Source: an uncultured beta proteobacterium
GTDB taxonomy: Bacteria; Pseudomonadota; Gammaproteobacteria; Burkholderiales; Burkholderiaceae_C
DNA length: 33,055 nt
Assembly: GCA_903948045.1 (NCBI GenBank)
Contig: CAJAXU010000172.1
Span: 1-33,055, forward strand
Reading direction: 5' to 3'
Position numbers and translations under genes: made by a program
Part shown: piece after piece, positions 1 through 7,458 of the stretch
Numbering within the stretch: the first letter of the stretch is position 1
Layout: each line of letters opens with the position of its first letter
Notes under the pieces: model-generated
Databases searched by the model: none
Told to the model about the DNA's origin: nothing
Seen by the model: the letters and a program-made list of their open reading frames with translations, nothing else

Positions 1-1
1 C

Positions 2-574
2 CGGCGGGCTCGACAGCTCGGCTTGGGCACCCATGTGGCCTGGGCATTTGCTGCGGCAATCTGGCTGTATCTGGTCTGCGGCTTTTTCCGTCCCATCATG
101 ATGGGCAGCTGGTCTGAAGCGGTCCCCTTTGGCATCTTCCCGCACCTGGATTGGGTGTCGGCGCTGTCGCTGCGCTATGGCAATCTGTTCTACAACCCGT
201 TCCATGCGCTGTCGATCGTCTTCCTGTACGGTTCAGTGCTGCTGTTCGCCATGCACGGCGCGACGATTCTGGCGGTAAGCCGCTACGGCGGCGAGCGTGA
301 AATTGAACAAATTGTGGACCGCGGCACGGCATCCGAGCGCGCAGCCCTGTTCTGGCGCTGGACCATGGGCTTTAACGCCACCATGGAATCCATCCACCGT
401 TGGGCCTGGTGGTTTGCGGTCCTGTGTCCACTGGTCGGTGGCATCGGCATCCTGCTTACCGGCACTGTGGTGGACAACTGGTATTTGTGGTCCGTCAAGC
501 ACCACGTCGTCCCCGCCTATCCCCTGGTCAGCCCCATGGTGGTTGATCCAGCCCTTCTGGGAGTCAAGCCATGA
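2..574 (+). CDS. pufM: Photosynthetic reaction centre M subunit, C-terminal part (5' end outside window)
   Basis: This is the last 190 residues of the M subunit, an integral membrane protein that with L binds the pigments and quinones of the type II reaction centre. The open frame runs in from the window edge, so the true start lies upstream. The motif NPFHALS carries the His that ligates a special-pair bacteriochlorophyll. The His in AMHGAT, the Glu in GGEREIEQ and the His in SIHRW match the non-haem iron ligands (M219, M234 and M266 in Rhodobacter). Several hydrophobic helices are visible. The stop codon overlaps the pufC start as ATGA, which indicates translational coupling within the puf operon. 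Identification is very secure. Confidence 0.97.
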   Translation, partial: RRARQLGLGTHVAWAFAAAIWLYLVCGFFRPIMMGSWSEAVPFGIFPHLDWVSALSLRYGNLFYNPFHALSIVFLYGSVLLFAMHGATILAVSRYGGEREIEQIVDRGTASERAALFWRWTMGFNATMESIHRWAWWFAVLCPLVGGIGILLTGTVVDNWYLWSVKHHVVPAYPLVSPMVVDPALLGVKP

Positions 575-1599
575 AAAGAACATTGAAAATTGCGCTGCTC
601 CTGCTGGCGCCTGTCGTCGCGGGTCTGTTGAGCGGCTGTGAACGGCCCCCCATAGAAACGGTGCAGACCGGTTTTCGGGGTACCGGCATGGAGCAGATTT
701 ACAACCCACGCACGCTGATCAAGCAAGCCTCGTTGAACCAAGCCCCGGCCGCCGCCGAGGCTGCTGCTACCGACGGCCCAAAAGCCAGCGAGGTGTACAA
801 GAACGTGCAGGTGCTGGGGGACCTCAGCGTCTCCCAGTTCAACCGGCATATGGCCGCCATCACCCAATGGGTTTCCCCTGACGCGGGCTGCGCTTACTGC
901 CATAACGTGCAGGATTTTGCAGATGACGGCAAGTACACCAAGGTGGTGGCACGGCGCATGATCCAGATGACGCAACGCGTCAATCAGGATTGGAAATCTC
1001 ACGTGGCAGAGACCGGCGTGACCTGCTACACCTGCCACCGGGGTAACAATATTCCAAGCAATGTGTGGTTTGCGCCGAAAGACCGCAAATATGCCGGCGG
1101 TGCACTGGGTGATTTGGCCGGGCAGAATATCGCGACCAAAGAAGCTGGCCTGAGTTCACTGCCTTTTGACCCATTTACCCCCTACCTGAAGGACGCTGCA
1201 GAGATCCGGGTCAATGGCAACGAGGCGATGGCGGGGGTGGGCAAGCATGCCAACCGCGCCTCGCTCAAGCAGACCGAACACACCTACTCCTTGATGGTGC
1301 ATATGTCGGAATCGCTGGGCGTCAACTGCACCTACTGCCACAACACCCGCAACTTCCAGTCCTGGGAGGAATCTCGCCCGCAACGCGTAACAGCTTGGCA
1401 TGGGATTCGCATGGCACGTGATCTGAATAATGATTACATGACACCCCTGACCAAGACCTTCCCGACCGAGCGACTCGGATCGAAGGGTGACGTCGCCAAA
1501 GTGAATTGCACCACCTGCCACCAGGGCGCATACAAACCGCTCTATGGCGCACCTATGGCCAAGAGTTTCCCAGAGCTGCAAGCTTTGGCAAAACCCTAA
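571..1599 (+). CDS. pufC: Reaction centre tetrahaem cytochrome c subunit
   Basis: This 342-residue periplasmic cytochrome re-reduces the photo-oxidised special pair. Four CxxCH haem-attachment motifs are seen: CAYCH at 107-111, CYTCH at 152-156, CTYCH at 253-257 and CTTCH at 313-317. The N-terminus is a lipoprotein signal peptide with lipobox LSGC, so Cys23 is the probable lipidation site and membrane anchor. Length and haem spacing fit the family. The ATG lies in an ATGA overlap with pufM, and the gene is followed at once by a strong terminator hairpin, making it the last gene of the puf operon proper. Some purple bacteria lack pufC; its presence here is typical of Rubrivivax and Rhodoferax relatives. 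Confidence 0.97.
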   Translation: MKRTLKIALLLLAPVVAGLLSGCERPPIETVQTGFRGTGMEQIYNPRTLIKQASLNQAPAAAEAAATDGPKASEVYKNVQVLGDLSVSQFNRHMAAITQWVSPDAGCAYCHNVQDFADDGKYTKVVARRMIQMTQRVNQDWKSHVAETGVTCYTCHRGNNIPSNVWFAPKDRKYAGGALGDLAGQNIATKEAGLSSLPFDPFTPYLKDAAEIRVNGNEAMAGVGKHANRASLKQTEHTYSLMVHMSESLGVNCTYCHNTRNFQSWEESRPQRVTAWHGIRMARDLNNDYMTPLTKTFPTERLGSKGDVAKVNCTTCHQGAYKPLYGAPMAKSFPELQALAKP

Positions 1600-1614
1600 A
1601 CCCGGTTCGTCGGT

Positions 1615-1647
1615 AGGCCTCCACACGCTGCGGTGGAGGCCTTTTTT
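1615..1647 (+). terminator. Rho-independent terminator after pufC
   Basis: A perfect 10-base-pair stem (AGGCCTCCAC at 1615-1624 pairing with GTGGAGGCCT at 1633-1642) encloses an 8-base loop and runs into six T residues at 1642-1647. It lies 15 bases after the pufC stop and 14 bases before the crtA start. It should end most puf transcripts while allowing some read-through into crtADC. Confidence 0.9.
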
Positions 1648-1661
1648 ATTTAAGATGCCCT

Positions 1662-2375
1662 ATGGATGCAGCGCAACAATCCACTGACAGCGGCCAAACA
1701 ATCGTTCTGGTGTTGGCTGACATCGCTTCTGCATCGCGGTTGTGGGGTTGGTCTCGGATTGTCAAAGGGCCGCAATCCCTGCTGGCGGTCGACGGTATTC
1801 GCTTTGCCAAGGTGCTGGGCAGTGGCGAAGGTGGCGGTTTCGGGCTGCGCCCAAGCAGTTCCCGACAGGGTCTGTTCCTGGTATTTCACACCGCCCGGGC
1901 CGCCCATGACTTCACTGAAAGATCTGAGATCGTGCAGGCCTACCGACTGCGCGCGCGCGAACTGTGTATCGTCGAGCTGGCCTGTTGGTCTTGCCGGGGC
2001 AGCTGGGATGGTACGGCGCTAGACGTCACTTTGGCGGGTCCGCCACAAAGCGGCCCGATTGCGGCCCTGACACGGGCGTCAATTCATGTGCGCAAGGCCG
2101 CCGCCTTTTGGCAACATGCCCCGCCCGCTCAAAGCGCTTTAGACAGCACCCCAGGAATTCAACTGGCTGTAGGGCTCGGAGAGGCCCCTTTTCTGCGCCA
2201 AGCCACTTTCACCATCTGGGACAGTCTGGCCGCCATGGATGCCTATGCGCGCACTGGGCCGCATTTGCAGGCGATCAAGTCCGCCGCACAGCATCAGTAC
2301 TTTTCTGAATCCATGTTCGCCCGCTTTATTCCGCTGCGCACCCAAGGCCAATGGAACGATCGCCACTATGGCTGA
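1662..2375 (+). CDS. crtA: Spheroidene monooxygenase
   Basis: A 237-residue soluble protein that matches the CrtA family, which oxidises spheroidene to spheroidenone with molecular oxygen, the keto-carotenoid that accumulates under aerobic conditions. Recognition rests on overall family resemblance, for example the segment WGWSRIVKGPQSL near the N-terminus and the C-terminal block around FTIWDSLAAMDAYA. The ATG follows the puf terminator by 14 bases, and no strong Shine-Dalgarno sequence is evident. The stop is embedded in the start of crtD (ATGGCTGA, 8-base overlap), so crtA and crtD are translationally coupled. Presence of crtA points to the spheroidene pathway rather than spirilloxanthin alone. 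Confidence 0.9.
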   Translation: MDAAQQSTDSGQTIVLVLADIASASRLWGWSRIVKGPQSLLAVDGIRFAKVLGSGEGGGFGLRPSSSRQGLFLVFHTARAAHDFTERSEIVQAYRLRARELCIVELACWSCRGSWDGTALDVTLAGPPQSGPIAALTRASIHVRKAAAFWQHAPPAQSALDSTPGIQLAVGLGEAPFLRQATFTIWDSLAAMDAYARTGPHLQAIKSAAQHQYFSESMFARFIPLRTQGQWNDRHYG

Positions 2376-3921
2376 GGCCTTGCGTACGGGCCGGGTGATC
2401 GTGGTGGGGGCGGGCATTGGCGGCTTGTGCAGTGCCCTGTTGCTCGCACAACGCGGCCTCGACGTGACCCTGCTCGAAGCCGCCGATAGCCCAGGGGGCA
2501 AGATCCGGCAGGTGCAGGTTGACGGCGTGGGCGTGGATTCCGGGCCCACGGTGTTCACCATGCGCTGGGTGCTGGACCAAATGCTGGCCGAGGTCGGCAC
2601 CTGCCTGGAAGACATTCTGACGCTTGAGCCCATCAGCGTCTTGGCGCGCCATGCCTGGGCCGGCCAGACACAGCGGCTTGACTTGCTGTCGGACACCGCA
2701 CGCTCGGCCGATGCCATTGCTGAATTCAGCAGTCCCGCCGAGGCACGCCGCTTTTTAGGTTTTTGCCGGCAAACCCGGGCGCTGTACGACGCTCTAGAGA
2801 AGCCCTATATCCGCAGCGAACGGCCCAACTTGCTCAGTATGGTCAGTGACCTGGGCTTGGGCGGCATGGCCACCCTCAGTGGCCTGGGGCCCTTTGCCTC
2901 TTTATGGCGCAGCCTGGGTCGACACTTTCATGACCCGCGCTTGCAACAGCTGTTTGGACGCTATGCCACCTATTGCGGCTCGTCACCCTGGTCAGCGCCG
3001 GCCACTCTCATGCTGGTGGCCCAGGTAGAGCTCGATGGCGTCTGGTCGGTCAGTGGCGGCATGTTTCGTGTCGCGAAGGCACTGGCCACATTGGGCGAAA
3101 AACATGGTGTAACGGCCCGCTACGGCAGTGCCTGCCATCAAATTTTGCTCCATGGCGGGCGCGTCAGTGGTGTGAGACTGGCATCCGGCGAGGTCCTGGA
3201 AGCCGATCACGTGGTTTTCAACGGCGATGTGGCCGCGCTGAGCCTAGGCTTGCTGGGTGAGGCCGTGCGCCCGGCGGCTCGCGCGCCCAGTACACCGCAG
3301 CGATCGCTTTCGGCCTTTACCCTGTCCATGCACGCCAGCGCCAGTGGCTTTCCCTTGGTGCGACACAACGTCTTCTTCCAACCAGACTACCGTCGTGAAT
3401 TCGATGATATTTTTCAGCACCGCCGATTGCCCCGACAGGGCACGGTTTACCTTTGCGCCCAAGATCGGCAAGACAGTGGCCTGGCGCCACCAGGTGCTGA
3501 ACGGATTTTTTGCCTTGTCAACGCGCCGCCCGACGGCGACACCTCTTCTTTTGACGCCTCGGAGATAGCAGCATGCGAATCGAGCAGCCTGGCGCTCATG
3601 CGTCACTGTGGCCTGGAACTCCAAGCCATGCCGCACCAGGTGGTGCGCACCCTGCCCCAGGACTTTGCCCGCCTGTTTCCCGGCAGCGGCGGCGCGCTGT
3701 ATGGCCGGGCGACGCACGGCTGGATGTCGGCGTTTGCGCGGCCGTCGGCACGCAGCAAGGTGCCGGGCCTCTACCTGGCGGGGGGCAGCGTGCACCCGGG
3801 CCCTGGCTTGCCCATGGCAGCGATGTCGGGGCGACTGGCGGCCGCGACGCTGATGGCGCACCTCGATTCGACCAGCCGGTCGCGCCGGGTGGTTATCTCT
3901 GGTGGTATGTCGACGCGCTGA
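2368..3921 (+). CDS. crtD: 1-hydroxycarotenoid 3,4-desaturase (methoxyneurosporene-type dehydrogenase)
   Basis: A 517-residue FAD-dependent desaturase of the CrtI/CrtD superfamily that introduces the 3,4 double bond into hydroxylated or methoxylated carotenoids. The N-terminal Rossmann motif GAGIGG is at residues 14-19, followed by an E and the PGGK motif. The C-terminal signature around YLAGGSVHPGPGLPMA is typical of CrtD. An upstream start at 2239 would add 43 residues lying inside crtA and out of family. ATG 2368 puts the Rossmann strand close to the N-terminus and gives the 8-base overlap with crtA. The 3' end overlaps the proposed crtC reading frame by 349 bases, which is unusual. Confidence 0.93.
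   Translation: MAEALRTGRVIVVGAGIGGLCSALLLAQRGLDVTLLEAADSPGGKIRQVQVDGVGVDSGPTVFTMRWVLDQMLAEVGTCLEDILTLEPISVLARHAWAGQTQRLDLLSDTARSADAIAEFSSPAEARRFLGFCRQTRALYDALEKPYIRSERPNLLSMVSDLGLGGMATLSGLGPFASLWRSLGRHFHDPRLQQLFGRYATYCGSSPWSAPATLMLVAQVELDGVWSVSGGMFRVAKALATLGEKHGVTARYGSACHQILLHGGRVSGVRLASGEVLEADHVVFNGDVAALSLGLLGEAVRPAARAPSTPQRSLSAFTLSMHASASGFPLVRHNVFFQPDYRREFDDIFQHRRLPRQGTVYLCAQDRQDSGLAPPGAERIFCLVNAPPDGDTSSFDASEIAACESSSLALMRHCGLELQAMPHQVVRTLPQDFARLFPGSGGALYGRATHGWMSAFARPSARSKVPGLYLAGGSVHPGPGLPMAAMSGRLAAATLMAHLDSTSRSRRVVISGGMSTR
3561..3564 (+). promoter_or_regulatory. Shine-Dalgarno sequence supporting the early crtC start
   Basis: GGAG at 3561-3564 lies 8 bases before ATG 3573. Between that ATG and the conserved CrtC domain (near 3867) the frame has no ATG, GTG or TTG codon, so this site decides the start. 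It lies inside the crtD coding sequence. Confidence 0.5.
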
Positions 3922-4793
3922 GCGATGACGGACAGCATGGCCTGTCCATCATCACCTTTGTGGGCAGTGTGTTTTCGCCCTACTATGCTTGGGCACGCAG
4001 CCGCAATGGTGGTGTGGCGGACCCAGAAAACCACTGCGCCATCAACGTCGCGTTGTATGGAAAGGCGGGCAAACGCTGGACCATGACCGAGCGTGGCCGC
4101 GGCCAGCTGGAGCGCAGTGCACACCATTGCCGCATTGGCCCGAGCAGCCTTCACTGGGATGGCCAGGCGTTGACCATCGACTTTGACGAAATCAATGTAC
4201 CCATCCCTATGCGAGTGCGCGGGCGGGTGACGGTACGACCGGAGGGGTTGAGCCGCTTTGTGACCGCGCTCGACCACGCCGGACTGCACCGCTGGGGACC
4301 CATCGCCCCCTGTGCCCGGGTGCAGGTCGAGTTGGAGCACCCGCGTGCGAGTTGGAGCGGCCACGCCTATCTGGATGCCAATGAGGGCGACGAGCCGGTG
4401 GATCAAGGGTTTCGCGACTGGGATTGGGCGCGCGCTGGCATGGCCAACGGTGACACGGCCGTGGTTTATGACGTCCGACCCCGCCACGGACCAGACCGTG
4501 TGGTGGCACAGCGTTTTGACCGGCAAGGCCAGGCCAGGCCTTTTCAGGCACCGCCGCGCCACGCCTTGCCGGCTTCGGGCTGGCGCATCGCACGCGGCAT
4601 GTGCAGCGAGCCAGGCCGGCCGCCACAACTGCTGCGCACGCTGGAAGACACGCCGTTTTACGTGCGCTCTTTGCTGCAGACCCACCTGCTGGGCGAAGAG
4701 GTGACTGCGATACACGAGTCGCTGGATATTCCGCGCTTGGTGTCGCTGCCGGTGCGCATGATGCTACCCTGGCGGATGCCCAGAAGAAGCTGA
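3573..4793 (+). CDS. crtC: Carotenoid 1,2-hydratase (hydroxyneurosporene synthase)
   Basis: A 406-residue frame whose conserved CrtC domain starts at about residue 98 (RFDQPVAPGGY) and includes the WWYVDAL and SVFSPYYAWAR segments. CrtC adds water to the 1,2 double bond of neurosporene or lycopene ends without a redox cofactor. The first 116 residues overlap crtD in another frame. ATG 3573 with GGAG 8 bases upstream is the only canonical start before the domain. From memory, the Rubrivivax enzyme is reported at about 44 kDa and the Thiocapsa enzyme at about 38 kDa, so an N-terminal extension has precedent. The low-complexity, Pro/Ala/Gly-rich extension could instead be untranslated if a rare start (CTG and the like) is used. 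The 3' end overlaps the convergent SDR gene by 30 bases. Confidence 0.85.
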   Translation: MRIEQPGAHASLWPGTPSHAAPGGAHPAPGLCPPVSRQRRRAVWPGDARLDVGVCAAVGTQQGAGPLPGGGQRAPGPWLAHGSDVGATGGRDADGAPRFDQPVAPGGYLWWYVDALSDDGQHGLSIITFVGSVFSPYYAWARSRNGGVADPENHCAINVALYGKAGKRWTMTERGRGQLERSAHHCRIGPSSLHWDGQALTIDFDEINVPIPMRVRGRVTVRPEGLSRFVTALDHAGLHRWGPIAPCARVQVELEHPRASWSGHAYLDANEGDEPVDQGFRDWDWARAGMANGDTAVVYDVRPRHGPDRVVAQRFDRQGQARPFQAPPRHALPASGWRIARGMCSEPGRPPQLLRTLEDTPFYVRSLLQTHLLGEEVTAIHESLDIPRLVSLPVRMMLPWRMPRRS

Positions 4794-5732
4794 GCCTGGC
4801 AGGCGCGCCCGCGCCAGTGTTCGCTCCCGTTCCCGGGGACCAAAAGACGACGCCAAAGCACCTTCAGCTTCCAAGCCTTCCAGGTAGATCGCTTCGATCT
4901 CAGGTGCAGCACGGCGCAATTCGCGCTCAGCAAACGGCAGATGCAGGAGTGCACGCAAGGCAAACAAGAGGCGCAACCAGCCCGGCACCCAGATGCGGCT
5001 GAGACGACGCTCCATACCACGCGCAATCGCCCGGGCAGCGTCCGCTGGTGACGTCTCACTGTTCAATGGACCGGGCATGGTCGCGCGCAGGCGTACAAAA
5101 CCCGGGTGCAAGGCGCCCTCTGTGACGAGTGGCGTGCTAACCCAGCCTGCGTGCACCAGCCCGACATCAACTTTGTGAGCAGCGAGCTCAATACGCCATG
5201 AATTGCCCATCGCCTCCACCGCAGATTTGCTGGCGGCATAGGCCGACATCACAGGGGGATGGGCAAAGGAAGATACCGAGGCGTTGATCAGCACGTAGCC
5301 ACGTTGGCGCATGATGGACGGCAGCGCAGCGCGAACCGTGTTGAACACGCCAAACAGGTTCACCTCCACGCAGCGCTTCCACGCATCCGGATCGACATGC
5401 GCCAATGGACCGAAGGCGGCCACACCGGCGTTGGCAAACACCACATCAATATGACCGAGCTGCGCCAGCACTTGGGCCACCGCCTCTTGCATGGCCGGAA
5501 GACGGGTGACGTCAGCCACCAGGGCCAGCGTGCCGGCACCACATTGCTTGGCGACCCGGGCCAAGGGCTCGGCATCGCAGTCCAACAGCACCGGTACGCC
5601 ACCGCGTGCCCGCACTTCCAGCGCGGTGGCAGCACCAATACCCGATGCCGCGCCGGTAATCAGCACCACCTGGCCTCGGAGTTTGGAGTGAGTGACGGGC
5701 AAGCTGTTACTTTCAGGATTGGTGGCACTCAC
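4764..5732 (-). CDS. Short-chain dehydrogenase/reductase of unknown substrate
   Basis: A 322-residue classical SDR. The cofactor motif TGAASGIG is at residues 26-33, NAG at 101-103, and the catalytic triad is probably Ser152, Tyr165 and Lys169 (YAASK). About 60 residues follow the usual SDR core and include a hydrophobic stretch (WVPGWLRLLFALRALL), which may favour membrane association. The start is GTG 5732 with no clear ribosome binding site, so the first 20 residues are uncertain. It is the last gene of the long bch-puh-crt run and lies 18 bases after a DUF2269-like gene. Position suggests work on a pigment, lipid or quinone, but the substrate cannot be told from sequence. Confidence 0.85.
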   Translation of the reverse strand: MSATNPESNSLPVTHSKLRGQVVLITGAASGIGAATALEVRARGGVPVLLDCDAEPLARVAKQCGAGTLALVADVTRLPAMQEAVAQVLAQLGHIDVVFANAGVAAFGPLAHVDPDAWKRCVEVNLFGVFNTVRAALPSIMRQRGYVLINASVSSFAHPPVMSAYAASKSAVEAMGNSWRIELAAHKVDVGLVHAGWVSTPLVTEGALHPGFVRLRATMPGPLNSETSPADAARAIARGMERRLSRIWVPGWLRLLFALRALLHLPFAERELRRAAPEIEAIYLEGLEAEGALASSFGPRERERTLARARLPGSASSGHPPG

Positions 5733-5750
5733 CCAGACCGATCAGATCGA

Positions 5751-6203
5751 TCAGACCGCCTTGGTCACCATGAAATACACGATGGGGAGCGGCAACACGG
5801 TGGCGATGGCGCCAGCAACCTGCCAAATGCGAGACAAGCGCCAATACTCTTCGCCCACGGTGGTGCTGGCGCGAAGCAACGTGCGTTGCTTCAACTGGAT
5901 GGGCACCAACACCAACAACCAGATCAGGCCCGAGAAGGACAGCAAGCCGTAGGACCACTGAATCCACGGGTGGCTAGCCCCGCCACCCAGGTGCTGCGCC
6001 ATGCCATGTCCGGTCCAGACCACACCCAAGGCACCGCACAGGGTAAAAATGGCATCGGTGATGAGCACCATCCGGTTGCTGAACTGGATGATGGCGTGGT
6101 TCCTGGTGCGTTCAGCCAAAAGTGCCCACACGCCGCTGACGATGACGTTGCCCAAAAACAAGCAGGCGCACACCAGGTGCAGGACCTTCAAATTAGGGTC
6201 CAT
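5751..6203 (-). CDS. DUF2269-like integral membrane protein in the carotenoid operon
   Basis: A 150-residue protein with about four hydrophobic helices: one near the N-terminus (LKVLHLVCACLFLGNVIVSG), one around FTLCGALGVVW, one around YGLLSFSGLIWLLVLVPIQL, and one at the C-terminus (IATVLPLPIVYFMV). It resembles the DUF2269 family of small predicted membrane proteins. ATG 6203 is preferred over GTG 6209 because a GGGAG sequence sits about five bases before it. The gene overlaps the 61-residue frame upstream by 11 bases. Function is unknown; context suggests a role linked to pigment synthesis or membrane assembly. The family assignment is from memory and could be checked by profile search. 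Confidence 0.75.
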   Translation of the reverse strand: MDPNLKVLHLVCACLFLGNVIVSGVWALLAERTRNHAIIQFSNRMVLITDAIFTLCGALGVVWTGHGMAQHLGGGASHPWIQWSYGLLSFSGLIWLLVLVPIQLKQRTLLRASTTVGEEYWRLSRIWQVAGAIATVLPLPIVYFMVTKAV

Positions 6204-6378
6204 GGCCACTCCCGGGCTCCGGCGCCTCAGACGCCTTGTCGGTCAACTGCGCGGCCGCGGCCGCCTCTCGTTGTTTGCGAGTCTTGTCACGCGCCAGACG
6301 CAGATCACGCAGCTGCCACCAGACAAACAAGGCTCCCGCACACACAATAATGAGAACCTCGACAAACTTGAGTGACAC
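6193..6378 (-). CDS. Small single-helix membrane protein
   Basis: A 61-residue frame with a GTG start 6 bases after the crtB stop. One hydrophobic helix (FVEVLIIVCAGALFVWW, about residues 5-21) is followed by a charged Arg/Lys-rich stretch and an Ala/Pro/Gly-rich tail, giving a probable inner-membrane anchor with a basic cytoplasmic tail. Its end overlaps the DUF2269-like gene. The packing between crtB and that gene, and the clear hydrophobic/charged pattern, support a real gene, but I recognise no family and assign no function. Confidence 0.6.
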   Translation of the reverse strand: MSLKFVEVLIIVCAGALFVWWQLRDLRLARDKTRKQREAAAAAQLTDKASEAPEPGSGHGP

Positions 6379-6384
6379 AGCGCG

Positions 6385-7458
6385 TCAGCGATCGGCCCGT
6401 TGGCGCTGCTCAAGGCGACCGAACAAATCGACCATCCACTCAACCCGCTGGTCAAAGCTGCGGTGAGGGACCGTCCAGGGCTTGTGGCTGGCCACAGGCC
6501 GACGGTCGCGGCTGACGACATCCACCAAAAATGCAATGGCCGGGACCGGACTGAGGCTGACAGCCGACGCTTCAGGAGCCTTCACCGCGACCGCCGCTGC
6601 CCGCGCGATCAGCGCCAGTTTGCGGCCGGTAGAGACCACAGTGCGCCGCTCGACCGAGTTAAGCCCCTCGCGCTCGAGCTGCTTGCCGATTTCTGCGTAC
6701 ACCAAGCGTGCCGCCTGGATGGCGGGCCGGCAATCCCATGGCAGTTCCGACAGCCCAAATTCGCCCCGTCGGTACAACACATCGGCACGCAGCAACAGGC
6801 GTTGGGTGAAGCCCGCAATGCGCGCATCAAACACGGGCTGGGCCAGCCAGGCGTCTGCATCCATGCCGATCTCACGAAACCATGCGCGCGGGATGTAGAG
6901 CCGTCCGTTACGTGCATCTTCACCGATGTCGCGCGCGATATTGGTGAGCTGCATCGCCACCCCCAGTTCACTGGCCCGGGCAATCGCCGTGTCAGTGGAC
7001 GCGCCCATGATGATGGACATCATGGCGCCCACAGCACCGGCGACACGTGCGCCATAGGCTTCCACGTCGGCCAGCGTCTCATAGCGGCGCTCTTGGGAGT
7101 CCCACAAAAAGCCATCCAGCAAGGCATCGAGTAACCCACGCGGTATCCCGTAGTGATGCACCACATGCGCCAGCGCGCGGTCCGCGTCAAACCCACCCGG
7201 ACGGCCTTCGTAAATGGCGTCCAGCCGCTGCTGCAGGGACTGCATCGCCAACGTCGGGTCGCTGCCCAGGTCAATCGCATCGTCGGCTAACCGGCAGTAA
7301 GCGTACAAGGCGGTGGCCGGAGGGCGAAGGCGCACCGGCAGGAGCTTGGAGGCGGCAAAAAAAGATTTGGAACCACCGCGCATGAGCTCGCGACAGGCCT
7401 GCAGGTCATAGGCCTTCGGCGTGGCATTGGCAGACTGATCAAACGAAGGATTTGACAT
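6385..7458 (-). CDS. crtB: Phytoene synthase
   Basis: A 357-residue soluble or peripheral enzyme that condenses two geranylgeranyl diphosphates to phytoene, the first committed carotenoid step. Both Mg-diphosphate-binding Asp motifs are present: DDAID at residues 59-63 and DIGED at 177-181, followed by GRLYIP. ATG 7458 is chosen over an upstream TTG at 7476 because a GAGGTGG ribosome binding site precedes it at good spacing and because the family begins near there. It overlaps the 3' end of crtI by 20 bases, so the pair is translationally coupled. Length is somewhat above many bacterial CrtB proteins because of a long C-terminal tail. Confidence 0.95.
   Translation of the reverse strand: MSNPSFDQSANATPKAYDLQACRELMRGGSKSFFAASKLLPVRLRPPATALYAYCRLADDAIDLGSDPTLAMQSLQQRLDAIYEGRPGGFDADRALAHVVHHYGIPRGLLDALLDGFLWDSQERRYETLADVEAYGARVAGAVGAMMSIIMGASTDTAIARASELGVAMQLTNIARDIGEDARNGRLYIPRAWFREIGMDADAWLAQPVFDARIAGFTQRLLLRADVLYRRGEFGLSELPWDCRPAIQAARLVYAEIGKQLEREGLNSVERRTVVSTGRKLALIARAAAVAVKAPEASAVSLSPVPAIAFLVDVVSRDRRPVASHKPWTVPHRSFDQRVEWMVDLFGRLEQRQRADR

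Noticed and set aside
3771-4715. 314-codon - strand frame opposite crtC
   Set aside because: No motifs and no start signal; crtC on the + strand explains the region.
5259-6350. 363-codon + strand frame across the SDR and DUF2269-like genes
   Set aside because: His/Gln/Gly-rich low-complexity translation, covering two genes with clear motifs on the other strand.
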